NCBI GenBank assembly: GCA_039936235.1
Contig: JBDTIS010000166.1
Span: forward strand, 1-22,349
DNA length: 22,349 nucleotides
Direction: 5' to 3'
DNA from: CAHJXF01 sp039936235
Lineage (GTDB): Bacteria; Pseudomonadota; Gammaproteobacteria; Burkholderiales; Burkholderiaceae_D
Shown here: in pieces, positions 15,081 to 20,980 of the stretch
Position numbering within the stretch: position 1 is the stretch's first letter
How the letters are laid out: the number at the start of each line of letters is the position of its first letter
Notes under the pieces: generated by a model
The model's input: the letters and a program-made list of their open reading frames with translations, nothing else
Told to the model about the DNA's origin: nothing
The model's database searches: none
Program-made: the position numbers and the translations under genes

Positions 15081-16346
15081 ATGCGCGTCACCGTCATCGG
15101 CGCCGGCATCGTCGGCGTCTGTACTGCCTGGTCCCTGGCCGAAGCCGGCTGCGAAGTGACCGTCATCGAACGCAACCGCGGAGTCGCGCAGGAAACCAGC
15201 TATGGCAACGCCGGCATGGTCGCACCGGCCTACGTCACGCCGTGGGCCGCGCCCGGCATGCCGACGAAGATCCTGTCGATGCTGTTCGCGACCGACACGC
15301 CGGTCCGCTTCCAGCCGAACCTCGACCCTGCGCTGTGGCGCTGGGTTATTCGCTGGCTGGGCGAGTGCCGCGCCGTCCGCTTCAAGCGCAACAAGGAGAG
15401 GATGCAGCGGCTCGCCTTCTACAGTCGCGACGTGCTCGCGTCCATCCGCACCGGTAACGGAATGCAGTACGAACGCACCGAAGGACTGCTGCAGCTGCTG
15501 CGCGGCCCGCGCGACATCGCGATGGCGCAGAACACGATCGCCTTCCTGAAGGAGGCCGGCGTCGCCCATCGCTTGCTGACGCCGGCCGAGTGTCGTGCCG
15601 TCGAGCCAGGGCTGAGCGAGATCGAGTTCGGCGGCGGTCTGCACCTGCCGGACGGAGAGACCGGCAACTGCCCGCTGTTCGCGCGGCATTTGAAGAACCT
15701 CTGCGAACAGCGGGGCGTCCATTTCGAATTCGGATCGTCGATCACGCGGGTCGCAACCAGCGGCGACCGCGTCACGCTGCAGCTACGAACCCAACGCGGC
15801 GACGACGAACGCAGCCCCGATGCCGTCGTCATCGCGGCCGGCATCTCGAGCACGGCGCTGCTGCGCCAGCTCGGCATCCGCCTGCCGCTGTATCCGGTCA
15901 AGGGTTACTCGGCGTCGGTCGCGATCCGCGAGCCGACGTATGCGCCGCTGGCGTCGGTGATGGACGAGGGCTACAAGGTCGCGATCGTGCGGATGGGCAA
16001 TCGCATCCGCATCGCAGGGACGGCCGAGCTCGGCGACCGAACGCTGTCGCTCGAATCGCGCAACGCCGAACGCGCGTTCGCGACGCTGCTGAAGGTCGTC
16101 CGCGACTGGTTCCCCGGCGCAGCGAACTATCAGGAGGCGAGCTGGTGGGTCGGCGCGCGGCCGATGCTGCCCGATGGACCGCCGGTGATCGGGCCGACGC
16201 TGCATCCGCGCATCTTCACGAACCTCGGCCACGGGTCGACCGGCTGGGCGATGGCGGCTGGGTCCGGTCGTATCGTCGCGGATCTGGTGACCGGTCGGGA
16301 GCCGGCGATCGATCTCGACGGGCTGACGCTGGCGCGCTACGGTTGA
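15081..16346 (+). CDS. dadA: D-amino-acid dehydrogenase-type FAD oxidoreductase (DadA family)
   Basis: A 421-residue FAD-dependent oxidoreductase of the DAO superfamily, closest in pattern to D-amino-acid dehydrogenase small subunit, which oxidises D-amino acids to keto acids plus ammonia and passes electrons to the respiratory chain. The dinucleotide-binding motif VTVIGAGIVGVCTAWSLAEA is at the N-terminus (GAGIVG at 7-12), followed by TSYGNAGMVAPAYVTPWAAP, VKGYSASVAI and the C-terminal FTNLGHGSTGWAMAAGSGRI, all DadA-like. There is no signal peptide, so it should be bound to the inner face of the membrane. The length matches DadA (about 430). No clear Shine-Dalgarno precedes the ATG. It lies directly after dctM, so it probably acts on the imported compound or its product. 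Other secondary amines such as sarcosine or a proline derivative remain possible. Confidence 0.88.
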   Translation: MRVTVIGAGIVGVCTAWSLAEAGCEVTVIERNRGVAQETSYGNAGMVAPAYVTPWAAPGMPTKILSMLFATDTPVRFQPNLDPALWRWVIRWLGECRAVRFKRNKERMQRLAFYSRDVLASIRTGNGMQYERTEGLLQLLRGPRDIAMAQNTIAFLKEAGVAHRLLTPAECRAVEPGLSEIEFGGGLHLPDGETGNCPLFARHLKNLCEQRGVHFEFGSSITRVATSGDRVTLQLRTQRGDDERSPDAVVIAAGISSTALLRQLGIRLPLYPVKGYSASVAIREPTYAPLASVMDEGYKVAIVRMGNRIRIAGTAELGDRTLSLESRNAERAFATLLKVVRDWFPGAANYQEASWWVGARPMLPDGPPVIGPTLHPRIFTNLGHGSTGWAMAAGSGRIVADLVTGREPAIDLDGLTLARYG

Positions 16347-16350
16347 TGCC

Positions 16351-17883
16351 ATGAGCGAGAGTCGAACCGATGTTCTTCGCGCGCGCGTGCTACGCGTGGC
16401 AGGCCTGCGCGCGCTCGAGTCCGCAGCGCAGGCCCGGCATCCGTCGGAGAGCCTGATGGAGCGCGCGGGCATCGCGGTCGCATCGCTGGCCATCGAGATG
16501 GCTGCCGAGCGCAGCGGACCGATCGTCGTGCTGGCCGGCCCCGGCAACAACGGCGGCGATGCGCTGGTCGCGGCGCGCGAGCTTCGCCGTCGCGGCTGCG
16601 ATGTCCGCGTGGCCCTGCTCGCGGACAGCAAGTCGTATCGCGGCGATGCATCGACTGCATGGATCGCGTGGCAGTCTGTCGCCGCCGAGACCACGGTCGA
16701 CCTGCACACGGTCATCGACGATGCGACGCTGATCATCGACGGCCTGTTCGGCATCGGCTTCGCCCGCGCGCCCGCGGGCCTCGCCCGCGAATGGGTCGCG
16801 CTGGTGAATGCGTCGCGCTGTCCGGTGCTCGCGATCGACATCGCCAGCGGCGTCGACGCCGATACCGGCAGGGTCGTCGACATCGCGATCGTGGCCGATC
16901 GCACGCTGACCTTCCTCGCCCGCAAGCCGGGGCTGCTGACCGGCGAGGGCCTCGATCATTGCGGCGAAGTCGTCGTCGACCTGCTCGGCATCGAAAGGGA
17001 CTTCGACAGGGATTCACACAGGGAAAATGCACACGACATCGGCGCGCTGAACCGCCCTGCACTGTTCGCGCATGCGTGGAAGCCACGCAAGCTGAACAGC
17101 CACAAGGGCAGCAACGGCAGCGTCGCGGTGGTCGGCGGCAACCACGGGATGGTCGGGGCGGCGCTGCTCGCATCGCGGATGGCACTGCACGGCGGCGCCG
17201 GGCGCGTCTATGTCAGGCTGCTCGCCGACGGTGGGCCGGGCTTCGACGTCGTGCATCCCGAGTTGATGCTGCGCACTTCGCTCGATGGCGTCGACGCGAA
17301 CGCATTCGCGATCGGCCCCGGCCTCGGCTCCGACGAAGCGGCGATCGCCGCACTCGACGAAGTGCTGGTAACCGATGTGGGACTCGTCATCGATGCCGAT
17401 GCTCTGAACGCGATCGCTGCCCACCCACGATTGGCCGCCAAGCTCGCCGCGCGCGGCATGCGTGCCGTGCCGACCGCTGTCCTGACACCGCATCCGCTCG
17501 AAGCCGCGCGGCTGCTGGGCACCGACGCCGCGACGGTCCAGGCCGACCGGCTGGCTGCAGCGACCCGGCTCGCGGCGCAGACCGGCTGCATCGTGATCCT
17601 CAAGGGCGCCGGCAGCGTGATCGCAGAACCGTCGGGCGGCTGGGTGATCAATCCGACCGGCAACCCGTTGCTCGCGACCGGAGGCACCGGCGACGTGCTG
17701 TGCGGCCTGGTCGTCGCCCTCCTCGCGCAGTCGTTGGCGCCGCTGGACGCGGCACGCGCCGCAACGTGGATCCATGGAACCGCGGCAGACGACCTCGCCG
17801 CGGCAGGTATCGGACCGGTCGGCATGACCGCGTCCGAGCTGATCGTCGCGATCCGCGCCGTCATCAATCGCATGGCGTCCTAG
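16351..17883 (+). CDS. nnr: Bifunctional NAD(P)HX epimerase/dehydratase (Nnr)
   Basis: A 510-residue metabolite-repair enzyme that restores NADH and NADPH damaged by hydration. The N-terminal YjeF-N epimerase domain (about 12-215) shows SLMERAGIAV, VVLAGPGNNGGDALVAAREL (GPGNNGGD at 63-70), LIIDGLFGIGF and LAIDIASGVDADTG. The C-terminal carbohydrate kinase-like dehydratase domain (about 245-505) shows HKGSNGSVAVVGGNHGM, AIGPGLGSDEA, VLTPHPLEAARLLG, VILKGAGSVI and NPTGNPLLATGGTGDVLCGL with the catalytic Asp at 448. Both domains look intact and full length. It starts 4 bp after the dadA stop, so it is probably translated from the same transcript, although its housekeeping role has no special link to the TRAP pathway. 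It is cytosolic. Confidence 0.95.
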   Translation: MSESRTDVLRARVLRVAGLRALESAAQARHPSESLMERAGIAVASLAIEMAAERSGPIVVLAGPGNNGGDALVAARELRRRGCDVRVALLADSKSYRGDASTAWIAWQSVAAETTVDLHTVIDDATLIIDGLFGIGFARAPAGLAREWVALVNASRCPVLAIDIASGVDADTGRVVDIAIVADRTLTFLARKPGLLTGEGLDHCGEVVVDLLGIERDFDRDSHRENAHDIGALNRPALFAHAWKPRKLNSHKGSNGSVAVVGGNHGMVGAALLASRMALHGGAGRVYVRLLADGGPGFDVVHPELMLRTSLDGVDANAFAIGPGLGSDEAAIAALDEVLVTDVGLVIDADALNAIAAHPRLAAKLAARGMRAVPTAVLTPHPLEAARLLGTDAATVQADRLAAATRLAAQTGCIVILKGAGSVIAEPSGGWVINPTGNPLLATGGTGDVLCGLVVALLAQSLAPLDAARAATWIHGTAADDLAAAGIGPVGMTASELIVAIRAVINRMAS

Positions 17884-17950
17884 GAGCGCGTCGCTGTCGT
17901 CCGGGAATTAGCTGCCCGACTGCACGAGCGACCTCGCGGCACGGACTGGG

Positions 17951-17970
17951 GCCCCGGCCTTCGCCGGGGC
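17951..17970. repeat. REP-like intergenic palindrome
   Basis: A perfect 8-bp inverted repeat, GCCCCGGC and GCCGGGGC with loop CTTC, flanked by ACTGGG on the left and GACGG on the right. It is a variant of the dispersed palindromes common in proteobacterial intergenic regions, which on the minus strand translate as VAPAKAG. It stands 67 bp after nnr in the 244-bp gap before pgi and may stop transcription leaving nnr. A second, weaker stem (GCGAAG 17980-17985 with CTTCGC 18000-18005) follows it. Nothing else was recognised in this gap except an AGGA site just before pgi. Confidence 0.7.
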
Positions 17971-18127
17971 GACGGTGAAGCGAAGGCTGCCGCACGCGTC
18001 TTCGCGTTTCATGGCGCATCCTTCGATGTCAACATACGGGATCGGTCGAACGTGGCAGAGCAGATCGGCGGGCAGAAGTTCGTCGCCAAGATTCGCGTGA
18101 CCTCCTCCAACGAACCAGGATGATTCC

Positions 18128-19759
18128 ATGACCTCCCTCTCGACGCTTTGGTCGTCGCTGGCCGACCAGAGTCAGCAGGTCGCCCCGATGCGCCAGCTGT
18201 TCGACGCCGACCCCGGCCGGCTGGCCAAGCACAGCCTCGAGGCCGCAGGCCTCGTCCTCGATGCGTCCAAGAATCGGGTCGACGACGCACTACTCGCGAA
18301 TCTGCTCGTGCTGGCCGAAGCGTCCGGGGTCGAGGCGCGACGGGCCGCGATGTTCGCCGGCAAACGAATCAACACGACCGAGAAACGTGCGGTCCTGCAC
18401 GTCGCGTTGCGGGCGAACCGCGACGCGGTATACGCGGTCGACGGCAACAACGTCGTGCCCGAGGTTCAAGCGGTGCTCGATCACATGGAGGTCTTCTCGG
18501 AACAGGTCCGCCGCGGCGCGTGGACCGGGCACTCCGGCAAGGCCATCAACGACGTGGTCCACATCGGCATCGGCGGCTCGGACCTCGGTCCGCGTTTTGC
18601 GTGCCTGGCGCTGAAGAGCTTCCATCACGATCGGCTGTCGGTGCAGTTCGTCGCGAACGTCGATGCGCACGCGCTCGACGATGCGCTCGCGACGCTGGAC
18701 CCTGCGACCACGCTGTTCATCATCGCGTCGAAGACTTTCACGACCGCAGAGACGATGATGAACGCGCGATCGGCGCGCGACTGGGCCACCGCCGGTGGCG
18801 TGCCCGAAGCGGAACTCCATCGGCACTTCGTCGCGGTGTCGACGAATGCGAAGGCCGTCGTCGCGTTCGGAATCGACGTGAAGAACATGTTCAGGTTCTG
18901 GGACTGGGTCGGCGGCCGCTATTCGCTGTGGTCGGCGATCGGCCTGCCGATCGCGCTCGCCTGCGGGATGGACCGCTTTCGCGCGCTGCTGGCGGGTGCC
19001 GAGACGATGGACCAGCACTTCGCGACGACGCCGCTCGCCGCCAACATGCCGGTGCGGCTCGCGCTGATGGGGATCGTCAACGCCAACCTGCTCGGCGCGC
19101 GCAGCGTGTGCATCGCCCCGTACCACCAGCACCTCGAACTGCTGCCCGCCCATCTGCAGCAGGTCGAGATGGAGAGCAACGGCAAGTCGGTCACCCTCGA
19201 AGGCACGCCGGTCGCGCACGAGACGGTGCCGGTGATCTGGGGGCAGCCGGGCACCAACGCGCAACATGCGTATTTCCAGTGCCTGCACCAGGGCACCGAG
19301 TGGGCGCCGATCGACTTCATCGCCGTCGTCGATCCGACGCACACGCATCTCGAGCATCATCGCGCGCTGCTGGCCAACTGCTTCGCGCAGAGCGAAGCGT
19401 TGATGAACGGCAAGACCACCGCGGTCGCGAAGGCCGAACTGGTCGAGGGCGGTATCGACGACGCCGAGGCGGAACGACTCGCGCCGCACAAGACCTTCCC
19501 CGGCAATCGGCCGTCCAATACGATCGTCCTGCAGCGGCTCGACCCGGCCTCGCTCGGTGCGCTGATCGCGCTGTACGAACACAAGGTGATGGTCCAGGGC
19601 GCGATCTGGAACATCGACTCGTTCGATCAGTGGGGGGTCGAACTCGGCAAGGTCCTCGCGAAGACGATCGTCTGTGACCTCGATCACTACGGTAGCGGCA
19701 GCCACGATGCGTCGACGGCAGCACTGATCGAGCGCGCGCGCGGGATGAAGACGGCCTAG
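18128..19759 (+). CDS. pgi: Glucose-6-phosphate isomerase
   Basis: A 543-residue cytosolic enzyme that interconverts glucose 6-phosphate and fructose 6-phosphate in glycolysis and gluconeogenesis. The sugar isomerase core motif HIGIGGSDLGPR is at about 145-156, the phosphate-binding loop ASKTFTTAET at 200-209, the first family signature DWVGGRYSLWSAIGLP at 259-274, the catalytic glutamate in VEMESNGKSVT (E349), the ring-opening histidine in GTNAQHAYFQ (H380), and the second signature GAIWNIDSFDQWGVELGK near the C-terminus with its lysine. The length equals the bacterial and eukaryotic long form (about 545). AGGA lies seven bases before the ATG. It stands alone between nnr and the iron genes; its own promoter must lie in the preceding 244 bp but was not identified. 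Confidence 0.97.
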   Translation: MTSLSTLWSSLADQSQQVAPMRQLFDADPGRLAKHSLEAAGLVLDASKNRVDDALLANLLVLAEASGVEARRAAMFAGKRINTTEKRAVLHVALRANRDAVYAVDGNNVVPEVQAVLDHMEVFSEQVRRGAWTGHSGKAINDVVHIGIGGSDLGPRFACLALKSFHHDRLSVQFVANVDAHALDDALATLDPATTLFIIASKTFTTAETMMNARSARDWATAGGVPEAELHRHFVAVSTNAKAVVAFGIDVKNMFRFWDWVGGRYSLWSAIGLPIALACGMDRFRALLAGAETMDQHFATTPLAANMPVRLALMGIVNANLLGARSVCIAPYHQHLELLPAHLQQVEMESNGKSVTLEGTPVAHETVPVIWGQPGTNAQHAYFQCLHQGTEWAPIDFIAVVDPTHTHLEHHRALLANCFAQSEALMNGKTTAVAKAELVEGGIDDAEAERLAPHKTFPGNRPSNTIVLQRLDPASLGALIALYEHKVMVQGAIWNIDSFDQWGVELGKVLAKTIVCDLDHYGSGSHDASTAALIERARGMKTA

Positions 19760-19787
19760 CCGATTCGACAGCAGCGTAAAAGACGAC

Positions 19788-19816
19788 TTGCCAACCGAGA
19801 TTCGATGATTGATAAT
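19788..19816 (+). promoter_or_regulatory. Candidate sigma-70 promoter for bfd-bfr
   Basis: TTGCCA at 19788-19793 (5 of 6) and GATAAT at 19811-19816 (5 of 6) with the ideal 17-bp spacer. It lies just after pgi and upstream of bfd. The -10 hexamer is the first part of the Fur-box-like site. Confidence 0.6.
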
Positions 19817-19829
19817 CGTTCTCGTTTAC
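19810..19829 (+). promoter_or_regulatory. Fur-box-like operator upstream of bfd
   Basis: TGATAATCGTTCTCG (19810-19824) matches 12 of 15 positions of the 7-1-7 Fur motif TGATAATNATTATCA, counting the central free base. The following TTTAC extends it towards the 19-bp form (12 of 19 matches). It covers the -10 box of the promoter candidate, so bound Fur-Fe(II) would block transcription of bfd. The assignment rests on motif resemblance and on the iron function of the downstream genes. Confidence 0.6.
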
Positions 19830-19850
19830 ATTCCTTACATGCCTTCACCG

Positions 19851-20102
19851 ATGATCGTCTGCATCTGCAAAGCCGTGAATGACCGCGCCATTCGTCGCGC
19901 GGTCGCCGAGGGCCACGACACGTTCGACGATCTGCAATTCGAACTGGGCATCGGCACCCAGTGCGGCAAGTGTGTGTCTGCCGCTTGCGAGGTACTATGC
20001 GAGGCGCGTCTCGAGGCACAGGCCACGCAGCCACACACCGCAGCTGTCTCGTCGGTTCGCTTCGTCGCTCGTCCCTCGACCCGCGAAGTCGCGCTAGCCT
20101 GA
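19851..20102 (+). CDS. bfd: Bacterioferritin-associated ferredoxin (Bfd)
   Basis: An 83-residue [2Fe-2S] protein that delivers electrons to bacterioferritin so that stored Fe(III) can be released. The BFD-like domain is complete: MIVCICKAVNDRAIRRAV with C4 and C6, then LGIGTQCGKC with C38 and C41, the four cluster ligands. A 30-residue tail (EAQATQPHTAAVSSVRFVAR and on) extends beyond the usual 60-70 residue family length and looks unconserved. The start at 19851 gives the standard N-terminus; an ATG four codons upstream (19839) is an alternative, and neither has a good Shine-Dalgarno. It is the first gene after the Fur-box promoter and lies 56 bp before bfr. The product is cytosolic. Confidence 0.92.
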   Translation: MIVCICKAVNDRAIRRAVAEGHDTFDDLQFELGIGTQCGKCVSAACEVLCEARLEAQATQPHTAAVSSVRFVARPSTREVALA

Positions 20103-20158
20103 TCGACCGCTCTCCGGTCCTTTCGCGCATTCCATTCATCCGCTGCAAGGAGACCACG

Positions 20159-20641
20159 GTGATCGGTGATCCCGGCGTGATCGTTTTCCTGAATCGCCAG
20201 CTCACCAACGAGCTGACGGCCATCAACCAGTATTTCCTCCACGCCCGCATCTATCGGCACTGGGGCTTGCGCGCACTGGGCAAGCACGAGTACGCCGAGT
20301 CGATCGAGGAAATGAAGCATGCGGACCTGTTGATCGAGCGGATCCTGATGCTCGACGGGCTGCCGAACCTGCAGGATCTCAACAAGCTGCTGCTCGGCGA
20401 GACCACGCCCGAGATGCTCGCCTGCGACCTGAAGGTCGAACTCGGATCCCAGGTGGTGCTCAAGGAAGGCATTGCACATTGCGAGACCGTGCATGACTAC
20501 GTCACGCGCGACCTGTTCCACAAGATCCTCTACGACACCGAAGAACACATCGAGTGGCTCGAAACGCACATCGACCTGATCGGCAAGCTCGGCCTCGAGA
20601 ACTTCCAGCAGTCGATGGTGGGCGAGCTCGAAAGCGACTGA
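20159..20641 (+). CDS. bfr: Bacterioferritin
   Basis: A 160-residue subunit of the 24-meric haem-containing iron storage shell. It begins at a GTG with AAGGAG seven bases upstream; no ATG fits. It aligns without gaps to E. coli Bfr over the first 130 residues. The haem ligand M52 is present in IEEMKHAD, and ferroxidase ligands E18, E51, H54, E94 and H130 are all in place (LTNELTAINQYFLHAR, LKVEL, TEEHIEWLE). The sixth ligand, E127 in E. coli, is Thr here, with Glu at 128. The family length is about 158. It follows bfd by 56 bp on the same strand, so it is probably under the same Fur-linked promoter. A hairpin follows the stop. Identity is secure; the effect of T127 on iron oxidation is unknown. 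Confidence 0.96.
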   Translation: MIGDPGVIVFLNRQLTNELTAINQYFLHARIYRHWGLRALGKHEYAESIEEMKHADLLIERILMLDGLPNLQDLNKLLLGETTPEMLACDLKVELGSQVVLKEGIAHCETVHDYVTRDLFHKILYDTEEHIEWLETHIDLIGKLGLENFQQSMVGELESD

Positions 20642-20652
20642 GCGCCGCCCTC

Positions 20653-20684
20653 TTCCGATCAGGACCGGATAGGTCGGATCGGAA
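20653..20684. terminator. Bidirectional hairpin between bfr and the feoB operon
   Basis: TTCCGATC at 20653-20660 pairs with GATCGGAA at 20677-20684. An inner stem, GACC 20663-20666 with GGTC 20672-20675, continues it around loop GGATA. This gives a 12-bp two-part stem between convergent genes, overlapping the stop of the small membrane protein gene. There is no T-tract on either strand, so termination is inferred from structure and position. Confidence 0.6.
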
Positions 20685-20979
20685 TGCGGCGATGGACATC
20701 GGACGGCGACGACGCGGCGAAAGCCGTTTCATCGCCGTTTTTCGTCGGCGTCGTCGCGCACGCTTTGCACGAGTCACAGCTGCCGCACGCGCCACCGCTC
20801 GCGAGCTTCGCTTCGACGCGGCGTGCGAACACATCCGACAGTCCGGACCGCATGGCCCACGATGCGATACGTGCCGCGACGGCCTTGCGCGCGGCCGCCG
20901 GCATGAATTTCAACAGCGCATAAGTCACCGACACCGCGACGATGACGAAAACCAGAACGTGCTGTGCGGTCGAACTCAT
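20659..20979 (-). CDS. Small Cys-rich membrane protein downstream of feoB
   Basis: A 106-residue protein with one N-terminal membrane segment (HVLVFVIVAVSVTYALLKF, about 7-25), a basic amphipathic stretch, and the motif GACGSCDSCKAC with cysteines at 65, 68, 71 and 74 (CxxCxxCxxC). It ends in a polar, probably flexible tail. Betaproteobacterial feoB operons often end with such a protein (I associate it with DUF6587, comparable to the FeoB-associated Cys-rich proteins of other phyla). The spaced cysteines could bind iron or an Fe-S cluster. The ATG at 20979 has GGGAGG five bases upstream, placed inside the end of feoB, and starts one base after the feoB stop. Function is inferred from linkage only. 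Confidence 0.8.
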   Translation of the reverse strand: MSSTAQHVLVFVIVAVSVTYALLKFMPAAARKAVAARIASWAMRSGLSDVFARRVEAKLASGGACGSCDSCKACATTPTKNGDETAFAASSPSDVHRRIPIRPIRS

Positions 20980-20980
20980 G

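Noticed and set aside
18290..19705. Leftward 471-codon frame opposite pgi
   Set aside because: Antisense shadow; pgi motifs on the plus strand are complete and no domain is seen here.
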